DNA of 64,000 bases from Hyphomicrobiales bacterium (lineage in GTDB: Bacteria; Pseudomonadota; Alphaproteobacteria; Rhizobiales; Rhizobiaceae): contig UEGQ01000003.1 of NCBI GenBank assembly GCA_900466005.1, positions 496,001 through 560,000 of the forward strand, read 5' to 3'. Shown here piece after piece: positions 49,953 through 57,785 of this stretch (positions within the stretch are counted from its first letter, which is position 1; every line of letters begins with the position of its first letter). The notes beneath the pieces are model-generated. The model saw nothing but the letters and a program-made list of their open reading frames with translations. It did not search any database and was not told the origin of the DNA. Made by a program: the position numbers and the translations under genes.

Positions 49953-52900
49953 TCAGTTCGCCAGGACGCGCGGCGAAGGGAAGGTGATCTCGACGAGCGT
50001 GCCCTCGTTCGGAGCCGAGTGGATCGCGAAGCTCGCCCGGTTGGCGTCGACCATTGCCTTGGTCAGCGGCAGGCCGAGCCCGGTGCCGTCGCTGCGACCG
50101 CGCCCACCCGCGGCGACCTGCCGGAACGGCTTCATCGCCATCTCGAGCTCAGTACGCGACATGCCGATGCCGGTGTCGCGGATGCGCAGGACGACGCTGC
50201 CGTTGCTCTCGTAGGAGGTCGACACGATGATCTGTCCGCCCGACGGGGTGAAGCGGATGGCATTCGCCAGGATGTTGAGCACGATCTGCTTGATCGAACG
50301 AAGGTCGGCGACCACATTCGGCACCGACTGCGACAGGGCAGTGCGGATGATCACGCGCTGCGTGTTCGCCTGCGGCTGGACAAGCGAAACGGCAGACGCA
50401 ACGGCTTCGTTCAGGCCGACGGCCTCGAAGTCGAGCTCCATTTCGCCCGCCTCGATCTTGGAGATGTCGAGGAGGTCGTTGACGATGTCGAGCACGTGGC
50501 GGCCGGAGCGAACGATGTCGTTGGCGTATTCGCTATAGCGCGGATGGCCGATCGGGCCGAAGCGCTCACCGGCCATCATGTCGGCAAAGCCGATGATGGC
50601 GTTGAGCGGCGTGCGGATTTCGTGGCTGACGCGTGCGAGGAAGTCGCTCTTGTGGGTGTTGGCGGTTTCGGCCGCGCGCTTGGCGTTGCGCAGTTCCTCC
50701 TCGGTCCGCTTCCATTGCGTGATGTCGCGGATGACGGCGCAATAGCCGTTCGAGGCGGAGAGCTTGCCGATCGTCATGAAGAGCGGCAGGAACCCGCCGG
50801 ACGCCTCGCGGCCGATCACCTCGCGCCCGTCGTTCAGCACGCTTGCGACGCCGTGGCCGGCAAGACCCGCCAGATAATCGAGAACCGCCTTCTGGCTCTC
50901 ATGGGCGAAGAGCATCACGAAGGGTTTGCCTCGGGTCTCCGCCTCGTCGAAGTTGAAGAGGGCGCTTGCCGCACGGTTCATCGAGCGGATGTCGCCCTCG
51001 GGACCGAGCACGACGACGCCGTCGGTCGCCGTTTCGAGTATGGCGCGCAGTTCCTCGATTTCCGCCTTCAGCGCATGGTTCTCGTCGGCGGGCTTCGGCG
51101 CCGGCTCGACGACGGTGAGCTGGACAGGGGGCCGTGCTGCCTTCACCGGAGCTTCGGTGGGGATGAGAGCAAGCAGGAGCGCACTCGACTGTTCCCACCG
51201 CACCGATTGCAGGCGCGCGGTGACCGGCACCAACTTGTCGTCGGCGCGCACCACTACCATGCCGCTTGCCTGCTCGGCGGCACCTTCCAGCTCCTGGCGC
51301 TGAAGCAGCACGTCGAGGCCGCCGGCCTCCGCCAGTGCGTCCAGAGAGCTGTAGCCGGTGAGGTTCAGGAATTCGGGATTGGCGTGAATCAGCCGGTCGC
51401 CGACATGGACGAGCAGTGCCACCGGCATCAAGTCGATGACGTCGGGCGACAGCCCGATGTCACGTCGGCTGCGCGGCACGGCGGTAGATGCAGTCGGCGA
51501 GAGTTCCTCCGCCGGCTGAGCCGGAGTGGATTCGGCGGGCATCTCCGTGACAACAGAGGTCTGCTCTTCCGGTTCAAACACCGGGGTCTCCGGCTCGGGC
51601 TGACCGGCCTCGGCGATCGGCGGCTCCGCAGCACTGTCGCGTGCCTTTTCCTGTTGCGGGGCTTCCGCGCCGATCAGGCCGTTCGCCTCGAGCCGGCGGG
51701 CGATCTCGCGGAAGGCCGCTTGCTCGACCGGGGTGAGGCCGTCGCGGCCGCGCGCACGTCGTTCTTCGAGCTGCACCACCTTGTCGGAATGCCGCTTGCC
51801 AGGTGTTTCGGAGATGAGAAGCGCCGGCGGCTCATTTTCCGGAAGTGGCCGCTCCTCCTGTTCTGCTGCTGTTTCGGCCGGGACGGAGGTCTCCGACGGT
51901 TCGGCTTCCGCGGCTTCCGCGGTCTCTGCGGCGGGTTCTCCGTCCGCCGACGAGACGTCTTCGGAGGGCGCGCCGAGCGTCAGACCCGTGCCGGCGGCGT
52001 CGACGACGGCGTCCGCCAGTCGCACGATGCCGAAGCCACGGAACCCGTCGAAATCGCGGTTGCGGTCATAGGTCGGGAGCGCAGCGAGGTCGACGGGCAC
52101 ACGCAAGGTCGTGCCTTCCACCGGCCAAAAGACGGTGCGCCCGGACCATGTATCGCGACGCTTCAGGAGGTCGGCGATCTTTCCCTCCGGATCGAGGTTG
52201 AACGTCTGCGCGACCTCGACGAAGGTTCGTCCTTCGATGGCCGCCGAATGCGGCCCGACGGCTTCGGCAAATTCCTTCGAGACTTCGCTGAAACGACCTT
52301 CAGCGTCGATCTTCCAGACGAAGCGCGAGGCCCTGCTGCTCGGACGATAGGCGAAGTCACGGTCCGACGTTGCCCCCGTCGCGGAGACCTCCGGTTCGGA
52401 AACGGTGGCCGTTTCCTTCGGTCTCGGTCGTTCCATATCCTCGTGCGGTTGCTCCGCCTCGGGTTCCGTCCGCGCCGGTGTCACGGCCTGCTCGACCGGA
52501 GCTTCCGGGGCAGTTTCCGCCGCCGCGATCGCTTCCGCTTCCGCTTCTTCGGCTTCGGTCGTCAGAGACTCGGGTGCCGTCTCGATCTCTTCGATGTCGC
52601 CGATCGCGTCGACGACGGCGCCGTAAGCGGCGGTCGTATCCTCGGCCGGCGGCTCTTCGGCTGCCGGCGGTTGCGTTGCAGGCTCCTCGAAGCCGCCGCT
52701 CGGATCAAGATTGCCGAGGATGGTCTCCACAGCGAAGAGGAGATAGAGCGCCGGTTCATCGTCGACCTTGCCGATCGCTGCCGGCAGATAGCCACGGCCG
52801 GTCGGGATCGGTCGCTTCACCAGTCGATCGCGGTCGACATCGACGAGTGCCACCAAAGTGCGCGCCGTCTGGGGCGTGATCAACAGGCCGGAAAAGGCGG

Positions 52901-53381
52901 GCGAGGCGGCAATGATCCGGCCGTCGGCGGCAAGCATCGCCATGTGTGTGTCCGGATCGTCGAGCCCGGTCAGCATCTCGCTTGCGCATTCGTCGACACT
53001 CGGCCGTCGGCTTGTCGGCGGTATCGCGAGCAGCACCACCGGCTCGCCCGAGCGGATCTCGACCATCTCGGCGGCCGCCTGAACGGGAACGCGCTGAAAA
53101 CCCTGGGTCAGCCGGAGAAGCAGCGAACGCCGGTCGCCGACTTTCTGCAATTGCCGCGCGGTCGATTCGATCTGGCGGAAGGCGAGGTCGCCGCGGTCGG
53201 GGCCCTGGTCGAGGAAATCGTAGATCGAGCCGTTGCCGAAGAAGCGCGCGCCCGCGCCGTTCGCCCAGAGCACCTGCTCGAGCCCGGCGGAAAACAGCAC
53301 CAGGGCCTCGCCGCGCGCAAAGCGCCCGCGGACACTCTCGTGCACGGCGACGTCGATGAACGGGTACTGCTGAACAGGCAT
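49953..53381 (-). CDS. cbrA: CbrA-type PAS sensor histidine kinase (DivJ/PleC family)
   Basis: A 1142-residue soluble-looking kinase. PAS-type segments lie near 20-120, 345-450, 640-720 and 765-885, joined by Ala/Glu/Pro-rich acidic linkers (about 240-340 and 480-640). The HisKA box is FLARVSHEIRTPLNAIIGFADMM with H920, followed by GERFGPIGHPRYSEYANDI, a hallmark of DivJ/PleC/PdhS kinases. The ATPase domain has N-box NILANAIRFTPSGG, G1 RDTGIGMS and G2 GRSDGTGLGLPLTK. In S. meliloti the syntenic gene cbrA acts on DivK and CtrA to control the cell cycle, exopolysaccharide and flagella. Identity rests on architecture plus neighbouring phaP and acsA2. Confidence 0.88.
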   Translation of the reverse strand: MPVQQYPFIDVAVHESVRGRFARGEALVLFSAGLEQVLWANGAGARFFGNGSIYDFLDQGPDRGDLAFRQIESTARQLQKVGDRRSLLLRLTQGFQRVPVQAAAEMVEIRSGEPVVLLAIPPTSRRPSVDECASEMLTGLDDPDTHMAMLAADGRIIAASPAFSGLLITPQTARTLVALVDVDRDRLVKRPIPTGRGYLPAAIGKVDDEPALYLLFAVETILGNLDPSGGFEEPATQPPAAEEPPAEDTTAAYGAVVDAIGDIEEIETAPESLTTEAEEAEAEAIAAAETAPEAPVEQAVTPARTEPEAEQPHEDMERPRPKETATVSEPEVSATGATSDRDFAYRPSSRASRFVWKIDAEGRFSEVSKEFAEAVGPHSAAIEGRTFVEVAQTFNLDPEGKIADLLKRRDTWSGRTVFWPVEGTTLRVPVDLAALPTYDRNRDFDGFRGFGIVRLADAVVDAAGTGLTLGAPSEDVSSADGEPAAETAEAAEAEPSETSVPAETAAEQEERPLPENEPPALLISETPGKRHSDKVVQLEERRARGRDGLTPVEQAAFREIARRLEANGLIGAEAPQQEKARDSAAEPPIAEAGQPEPETPVFEPEEQTSVVTEMPAESTPAQPAEELSPTASTAVPRSRRDIGLSPDVIDLMPVALLVHVGDRLIHANPEFLNLTGYSSLDALAEAGGLDVLLQRQELEGAAEQASGMVVVRADDKLVPVTARLQSVRWEQSSALLLALIPTEAPVKAARPPVQLTVVEPAPKPADENHALKAEIEELRAILETATDGVVVLGPEGDIRSMNRAASALFNFDEAETRGKPFVMLFAHESQKAVLDYLAGLAGHGVASVLNDGREVIGREASGGFLPLFMTIGKLSASNGYCAVIRDITQWKRTEEELRNAKRAAETANTHKSDFLARVSHEIRTPLNAIIGFADMMAGERFGPIGHPRYSEYANDIVRSGRHVLDIVNDLLDISKIEAGEMELDFEAVGLNEAVASAVSLVQPQANTQRVIIRTALSQSVPNVVADLRSIKQIVLNILANAIRFTPSGGQIIVSTSYESNGSVVLRIRDTGIGMSRTELEMAMKPFRQVAAGGRGRSDGTGLGLPLTKAMVDANRASFAIHSAPNEGTLVEITFPSPRVLAN

Positions 53382-53507
53382 GATGGACCCAAATTAGCAA
53401 CCGCCGCGTTATTCGGCAATTAACAGATTCTTAATATCTCCGGGGGCCGCGAGGGTCCAGCACGGCAGGGGGCTTTTGGCAAACACGGTTAACCGTTCCG
53501 TTTATTG

Positions 53508-53519
53508 TGCGTCGCACAA
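53508..53519. promoter_or_regulatory. PhaR/AniA-like site 1 upstream of phaP (TGCGTCGCACAA)
   Basis: Lies in the 17-base perfect palindrome ATTGTGC-GTC-GCACAAT (53504-53520). It fully matches the TGCRNYGCASMA pattern I recall for rhizobial PhaR regulators of PHB metabolism. A second full match follows 18 bases downstream. Confidence 0.65.
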
Positions 53520-53524
53520 TAATG

Positions 53525-53553
53525 TTGCAATGCACAAGAAGGAGTGCTATATA
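53525..53553 (+). promoter_or_regulatory. phaP promoter
   Basis: TTGCAA at 53525-53530 as -35, a 17-base spacer, and TATATA at 53548-53553 as -10. The -35 is part of the second PhaR-like site, so repressor binding would block RNA polymerase. Confidence 0.6.
53526..53537. promoter_or_regulatory. PhaR/AniA-like site 2 upstream of phaP (TGCAATGCACAA)
   Basis: Second full match to the TGC-N3-GCA type pattern, on the same face and 18 bases from site 1, overlapping the -35 of the phaP promoter. Confidence 0.65.
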
Positions 53554-53610
53554 AGGATCATCCAATCCATTCGGGCGTCCTTAAACGTCCCAACACAGGA
53601 GTGCATCGAA

Positions 53611-54060
53611 ATGGCAAATGCAAACAAGAACGACGTCTTCTCCTTCTCGGCTTTCGACCCGTCGAAGTTCACCGAGACCTTCCGCGACTTCGCCGAAAAG
53701 GGTGCTGCGCAGTCGAAGGACGCCTACGCCAAGATGAAGACTGCCGCCGAGGAGGCCAGCAAGACCGTCGAGAACACGATGCAGACCGCCCAGGCCGGTA
53801 CCGTCGAACTCGGCCTCAAGGCCATCGAAGCCCTGCGGACCAATGCCGACATGTCGCTTTCCCATATGGAAGCGCTGCTCGGCGTGAAGTCGGTTGCCGA
53901 ACTCGTCGAACTGCAGACCGCCTTCCTGCGTAAGCAGGCTGAGGTGACGGTCGAGCAGGCGAAGGCCATGCAGGAAGCCGCCAAGAAGGTTGCCGAGACT
54001 GTTACCAAGCAGGGCAAGGAAGCCGCCGACAAGGCCATGTCTTCGCTGAAGGTCGCCTGA
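53611..54060 (+). CDS. phaP: Phasin, PHB granule surface protein
   Basis: A 149-residue helical protein of the phasin_2 family. The N-terminal FSFSAFDPSKFTETFRDFAEKG and the amphipathic helices AYAKMKTAAEEASKTVENTMQTAQAG and LVELQTAFLRKQAEVTVEQAKAMQEAAKK are typical. It coats polyhydroxybutyrate granules and controls their size and number. AGGAG (53597-53601) supports ATG 53611. The frame is open upstream to 53476, but that part runs through the promoter and PhaR-like sites. A strong terminator follows. Confidence 0.92.
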   Translation: MANANKNDVFSFSAFDPSKFTETFRDFAEKGAAQSKDAYAKMKTAAEEASKTVENTMQTAQAGTVELGLKAIEALRTNADMSLSHMEALLGVKSVAELVELQTAFLRKQAEVTVEQAKAMQEAAKKVAETVTKQGKEAADKAMSSLKVA

Positions 54061-54090
54061 TCCGGGCAATCCGCATCACCGAAATGAAAG

Positions 54091-54118
54091 GGCCGGGGCT
54101 TTGCTCCGGTCTTTTTTT
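54091..54118 (+). terminator. Rho-independent terminator of phaP
   Basis: GGCCGGGGC (54091-54099) pairs with GCTCCGGTC (54103-54111), including two G-T pairs and a 3-base loop, followed by seven T residues. A classic intrinsic terminator 31 bases after the stop. Confidence 0.9.
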
Positions 54119-54136
54119 GTCTGTGTCGAAAAGGGC

Positions 54137-54165
54137 TTGAAAAAAACGCTGAGTGCTCGTATGTG
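54137..54165 (+). promoter_or_regulatory. Candidate tRNA-His promoter
   Basis: TTGAAA at 54137-54142, 17 bases, then TATGTG at 54160-54165. The predicted start is about 25 bases before the tRNA. Confidence 0.45.
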
Positions 54166-54195
54166 ACCCCCTACAACGTCCTGGACGCTGTTTGT

Positions 54196-54272
54196 GCGGT
54201 TGTAGCTCAGTTGGTTAGAGCGCAGGTTTGTGGCACCTGAGGTCGTAGGTTCGATTCCCACCAACCGTACCA
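54196..54272 (+). tRNA. tRNA-His (anticodon GTG)
   Basis: A 77-base cloverleaf with encoded CCA. The acceptor stem pairs GCGGTTG with CAACCGT (G1-T72 wobble), the D-arm is GCTC/GAGC, the anticodon stem CAGGT/ACCTG carries loop TTGTGGC with anticodon GTG, and the T-arm is GTAGG-TTCGATT-CCCAC with one A-C mismatch. Position 73 is A and there is no templated G-1 pairing to C73, the known alphaproteobacterial tRNA-His form. It is transcribed in the same direction as phaP and followed by a T-rich stretch at 54273-54284. Confidence 0.97.
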
Positions 54273-54360
54273 TTTTCTCTTTTTGAGAACTCCCCCCGAA
54301 ACATTGCCTTTTCCATTGGTCGCCGCCGCTTTGAGCAGTCGGCCGTCCTGTCCCTGCCGA

Positions 54361-54792
54361 CTACTCTTCGACGCCGAGGAGCGACAGCGTGCGCGGATCG
54401 GGACTGCCGTAGAAGTGCCGGAGCGCCTCGCCGAAGGGGTGGTCGGCAGCATCCGCCGCAAGGAAGAGCGTCAGGCACGAACGAAACTTGACGTCGTCCG
54501 GCGAGCCGAAGATTGCCGCCGCGCTCCGATCCGGGTGCGAGAGAACGGCTTCGACGCATTCGCTCAGTCGCGGTCCGAGGAGCGGATGGGCGAGATAGGC
54601 GCGGGCCTCGTCGAGCGAGGCGATGCCGTAGTGTTGCGCCATCGGCGACTGCCCGAGGCCGGAAAGCTGCGGAAAGACGAACCACATCCAGTGTGTCCGT
54701 TTGCGGCCCTCACGCAATTCCCGAAGGACGTCGGCGTAGACCGGTGCCTGCGCCTCGACGAAGCGTTCGAGATCGAAGCCATCATTCCCCAT
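54361..54792 (-). CDS. DUF1810-family protein
   Basis: A 143-residue protein matching DUF1810: FDLERFVEAQAPVYADVLRELREGRKRTHWMWFVFPQL at the N-terminus, then YGIASLDEARAYLAHPLLGPRL and DDVKFRSCLTLF. The Trp-Met-Trp-Phe cluster and the His-rich segments are conserved. GAGGAG lies 7 bases before ATG 54792. The longer open frame beyond the start is a shadow. Function is unknown, though distant links to NADAR-like nucleotide enzymes have been suggested for similar proteins. Confidence 0.85.
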   Translation of the reverse strand: MGNDGFDLERFVEAQAPVYADVLRELREGRKRTHWMWFVFPQLSGLGQSPMAQHYGIASLDEARAYLAHPLLGPRLSECVEAVLSHPDRSAAAIFGSPDDVKFRSCLTLFLAADAADHPFGEALRHFYGSPDPRTLSLLGVEE

Positions 54793-55055
54793 CACCGTCT
54801 CCTCGACTTGCTCCCCGTCCGACGGCGCCGACCGAGCGGCGGCCGGGCGTCGAGGAACGATTTTCGCCCAGACGTGCAGGATTGCAACAGGTAGCATTCT
54901 GCCCATTTTTTGCCTGAAAATGTCGTGATCTTTCGTGTTCGGGGGCGAGGCGGGCGTTCGGGAGGTACCTGTCGCCGCACAATTCCCGCCGTGACTTTGT
55001 CGTCCGAATCGGATGAGAGAGCCCGCTCGAATAAGAAGCATGAGGGAGGTAACCC

Positions 55056-55322
55056 TTGGACATCTCTGAAGATGACATCGCCCTGATCCGGGTGATGAAG
55101 CGCTACTTTGAAACCAAGGCGGAGGTCGGCGCGCTGAAGGCGCAGCTCGAAGCGGCGCGGCGTGCCGCCGGGGCCGAAATCGCGAGCTTCTACGATCCGC
55201 GCAACAATCTCGAACATGCGGACGTGATTGTCCGCCAGGAGCAGCTGAAGCGCGACATGCTGCGGCTGATGGATCGTGCCGAAGCCTGGGGACGCGGAGA
55301 GACGATCGACCCGGTAGGCTGA
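55056..55322 (+). CDS. Small coiled-coil hypothetical protein
   Basis: An 88-residue soluble protein starting at TTG 55056, with a strong GGGAGGT site (55044-55050) that makes the gene credible. Residues about 10-45 form a coiled coil (VMKRYFETKAEVGALKAQLEAARRAAGAEIA) and the rest is charged helix. It belongs to no named family I recognise. It sits 94 bases before the phosphoribosyltransferase gene on the same strand. The upstream gap 54793-55055 shows no clear promoter or operator. Confidence 0.65.
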   Translation: MDISEDDIALIRVMKRYFETKAEVGALKAQLEAARRAAGAEIASFYDPRNNLEHADVIVRQEQLKRDMLRLMDRAEAWGRGETIDPVG

Positions 55323-55416
55323 GCCGCCGCGACGATCGCGCGATTGCGGTACCCGGCCCCGTGGCGTTATTCTGGCGATAGGAGACGGCAGTCGCGCTTC
55401 GAAGGAGGTGGCCCGC

Positions 55417-56100
55417 ATGTCCTTTATCGATCGGAACGAGGCCGGCGAACGGCTGGCGACGGCGCTTGCCGGCTACCGCGGCACCGACGCGGTGGTCCTG
55501 GCGCTGCCGCGCGGCGGCGTCGAGGTGGGCCTGCCAGTGGCCAGGGCGCTCGGCCTGCCGCTTGATCTTCTCCTTGTGCGCAAGATCGGCGTTCCTTTCC
55601 AGCCGGAGGTCGCCATGGGCGCGATCGTCGACGGCGACAGGCCGGAGGTCGTGCGCAACGAGGATGTAATCCGCTATGCGGGGGTGTCGGACAAGGATTT
55701 CGACGCCGCCTGCCGCAAGCAACTCGAAGAGATCGAGCGCCGCCGCGGCATCTACCTCAAGGGGCGCGAGCCCGTCCCGGTTAGCGGCAGGACCGCCATC
55801 GTCGTGGACGACGGCGTGGCGACCGGGGCGACGCTGAAGGCCGCGCTGAAAGGGCTCGCGGCGAAGAATCCACGCCATATCGTGGTCGCCATGCCGGTGA
55901 TACCGGCAAGCCTGATCCCGGAGCTGGAGGAACTCGCCGAAAAGGTCATCTGCCTCGAAGATCTCGGGCCGATCGGCGCCGTCGGCGCCCACTACCGCTA
56001 TTTCCCCCAGCTCGAAGACGCAGACGTCGTCGCCTGCCTCGATGCCGCGGCGAAGCCAACGGTCGCAACGCCGTCAGGCGGGGGACCTCCGCCGGCGTGA
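55417..56100 (+). CDS. Phosphoribosyltransferase-fold protein (COG1926 type)
   Basis: A 227-residue protein with the type I phosphoribosyltransferase fold. The N-terminal AVVLALPRGGVEVGLPVARALGLPLDLLLVRKIGVP is typical of the COG1926 predicted phosphoribosyltransferases, and the PRPP loop is VVDDGVATGAT at 129-139. The base or acceptor is unknown. GAAGGAGG lies 8 bases before ATG 55417; an in-frame GTG at 55408 is less likely. It converges with a PRPP-synthetase-like gene 12 bases away, so PRPP supply and use are encoded side by side. Confidence 0.85.
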   Translation: MSFIDRNEAGERLATALAGYRGTDAVVLALPRGGVEVGLPVARALGLPLDLLLVRKIGVPFQPEVAMGAIVDGDRPEVVRNEDVIRYAGVSDKDFDAACRKQLEEIERRRGIYLKGREPVPVSGRTAIVVDDGVATGATLKAALKGLAAKNPRHIVVAMPVIPASLIPELEELAEKVICLEDLGPIGAVGAHYRYFPQLEDADVVACLDAAAKPTVATPSGGGPPPA

Positions 56101-56112
56101 GATCGTGCGCAA

Positions 56113-57603
56113 TCAGCCGCCGGAAGGTGTCTGGCATCGGGTGATTGCCGCCGAGAAGATCTCGGCGACCGAGACGCTTGCCAGCCGTTTGCCGAGGGGC
56201 GAGGCGGCGGCATCGACCTGCACGGTATCCGTGATCAACAGTTCCGCGATCGGCGCCCTGGCGAGACGCTCCTCCGCCCCTTGTGAAAACAGCGCGTGCG
56301 TCGCGATCAGCCGAACCTCCCTGGCGCCGCGCGCCATGCAGGCCTCGGCGACCCTGACCATCGTTCCGCCGGAGCTGATGAGGTCGTCGATGATGATCGC
56401 CACGCGGTCCTTCACATCGCCTGCGAAGAGGTCGCCGGAAACGACGCCGGCGCTCCGCTGCTTTTCCATGAAGGCCTTGCCGACCGGTCGCCCGAGCTGC
56501 TTTTCCAGCCGTTCACGGAAGCTGTCGGCGCGTTTTCCGCCGCCGAGATCGGGGGAGACGACGGTGACCTCGGCAGAGCCGACCTTCTCTGCGGTGTGGC
56601 GGGCGAAAGCGTCATAGGCGTCGAGGTGCAGTGTCGGAATGCGGAAGGACGACTGGTAGGCCGCGACATTGTGAGCTTCGATCGTGATCACGCGATCGGC
56701 GCCCATCGCCTCGATGAGTTCGGCGACGTAACGGCCGGTCAACGGATCGCGTGACTTGGTCTGGCGGTCCTTCCGGAGGTAACACAGATAGGGCGTAACC
56801 GCAGTCACGCTCCTCGCGCCGTTGGTCTTCAGCGTCGCGATGAAGAAGAGCAGCCGGCAGAGCCGGTCGTTGGTCGAGTGGCCGCTGCCGCCGTTGAGGC
56901 TTGCGATGACGAAGGTGTCGCGGCCGCGCACGCTTTCGAGCGGCCGTGCCTTGTGCTCTCCGTCCTCGAATTCCCGCTCTTCGAGCAGGCTCAGTTCCAG
57001 CCCCATTGCCCGGGCGACCCTGCCGCCGAACTCGACATCGCGGGCGAAGGAGAAGAGGAGGGGGGTGGTCGCGGCAGCGACTTTCGCCGGGCCGGCAGCA
57101 GCGGCGGCGACCGGGCGCAGGAGCACGCCGCCGAACACCGCGTCGATCGCCCGGCCGTCCCCGGAGAGCGGTGCGACGACGATTTCCGCGACGATGCGGC
57201 CGCCATCCGCCCCGTGGGTCGTGAAGGTGGCGGAGATCGGCTCTCCCGTCCGGCAAACGAACTCGAACAGCATGCGCAGCCGTACGCTGCCGCGCGGGAA
57301 GGCCGCATCCGAAAGCAGCCTCGTGTCGCCTTCCTCGCCGATCAGGGGACGCACGGCCTCGGCGCCCGCATGGAGCACGTAGTCGCGCTCGGCCGTCTTT
57401 GCCCGGCGAAAGATGAAGGCTGCCTGAGGGCTGCCGTGGGCCACCGGTTCGAGCGCCGCAATCGGCGGGGCGATCAGGTCGGCGCGCTTGTCCTTCCACT
57501 CTTCGAGAAGCGCCGCCAGCACTTCGTCCCGCGGGGTAGGCGCGCTGTCGATGCGATCGAAGAACTGCTTCAGGCCGGGGTCGAGTTGAGCAAGCACTGT
57601 CAT
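56113..57603 (-). CDS. PRPP synthetase-like protein fused to an N-terminal PAS-like domain
   Basis: From ATG 57603 (GAGGT upstream) this is 496 residues, far longer than Prs (about 310). Residues about 60-165 read as a PAS_5-type sensor (DYVLHAGAEAV, FEFVCRTGEPISATFTTH, AEIVVAPLSGDGRAIDAVFGG). Residues about 180-480 resemble ribose-phosphate pyrophosphokinase: FEDGEHKARPLESVRGRDTFVI, TPYLCYLRKDRQT, ITIEAHN, VVSPDLGGGKRA and the PRPP loop DDLISSGGT at 406-414. Active-site patterns look intact though divergent (EAH for DLH). It diverges from a kinase-like gene across two FNR/FixK-type boxes. PRPP synthesis itself is inferred. Confidence 0.78.
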   Translation of the reverse strand: MTVLAQLDPGLKQFFDRIDSAPTPRDEVLAALLEEWKDKRADLIAPPIAALEPVAHGSPQAAFIFRRAKTAERDYVLHAGAEAVRPLIGEEGDTRLLSDAAFPRGSVRLRMLFEFVCRTGEPISATFTTHGADGGRIVAEIVVAPLSGDGRAIDAVFGGVLLRPVAAAAAGPAKVAAATTPLLFSFARDVEFGGRVARAMGLELSLLEEREFEDGEHKARPLESVRGRDTFVIASLNGGSGHSTNDRLCRLLFFIATLKTNGARSVTAVTPYLCYLRKDRQTKSRDPLTGRYVAELIEAMGADRVITIEAHNVAAYQSSFRIPTLHLDAYDAFARHTAEKVGSAEVTVVSPDLGGGKRADSFRERLEKQLGRPVGKAFMEKQRSAGVVSGDLFAGDVKDRVAIIIDDLISSGGTMVRVAEACMARGAREVRLIATHALFSQGAEERLARAPIAELLITDTVQVDAAASPLGKRLASVSVAEIFSAAITRCQTPSGG

Positions 57604-57663
57604 GGTAACCTCGCATGCGTGATCGTCGCCCTTGAGCCTTGTCACGTCTGCAGCGCCTCCGTC

Positions 57664-57677
57664 TTGATCGGTGTCAA
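57664..57677. promoter_or_regulatory. FNR/FixK-type box 1 (TTGAT-CGGT-GTCAA)
   Basis: Matches TTGAY-N4-RTCAA exactly. It lies 61 bases upstream of the PAS-Prs start codon, in the 182-base divergent gap, and is the closer box for that gene. Confidence 0.7.
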
Positions 57678-57709
57678 AAGGCGGCGTGGGCTTTCCTGCA
57701 AGACGCGCG

Positions 57710-57723
57710 TTGACAGGCGTCAA
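57710..57723. promoter_or_regulatory. FNR/FixK-type box 2 (TTGAC-AGGC-GTCAA)
   Basis: Second exact TTGAY-N4-RTCAA match, 46 bases from box 1. A TATTAT -10 candidate at 57748-57753 would put the box centre near -43 for the kinase-like gene, close to the class II activator position of about -41.5. Confidence 0.7.
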
Positions 57724-57785
57724 GGCATCCCTGTCTAATCCCGCGCATATTATGATGTCTTCACGGATGGGAAGCCATAGGCCTT

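Noticed and set aside
50019-53423. 1134-residue open frame antisense to cbrA
   Set aside because: Arises from GC-rich codon bias on the opposite strand; low-complexity Arg/Gly/Asp-rich product with no domain, while the minus strand encodes a clear kinase.
53476-53610. 45-residue N-terminal extension of the phasin
   Set aside because: It would run through the predicted promoter and PhaR-like sites; AGGAG precedes ATG 53611.
54793-55055. Upstream extension of the DUF1810 frame as a larger protein
   Set aside because: The region before ATG 54792 has no family similarity and a good ribosome-binding site marks the internal start.
57121-57240. Small plus-strand frames inside the PAS-Prs gene
   Set aside because: No ribosome-binding site or domain; opposite-strand shadow of the coding frame.
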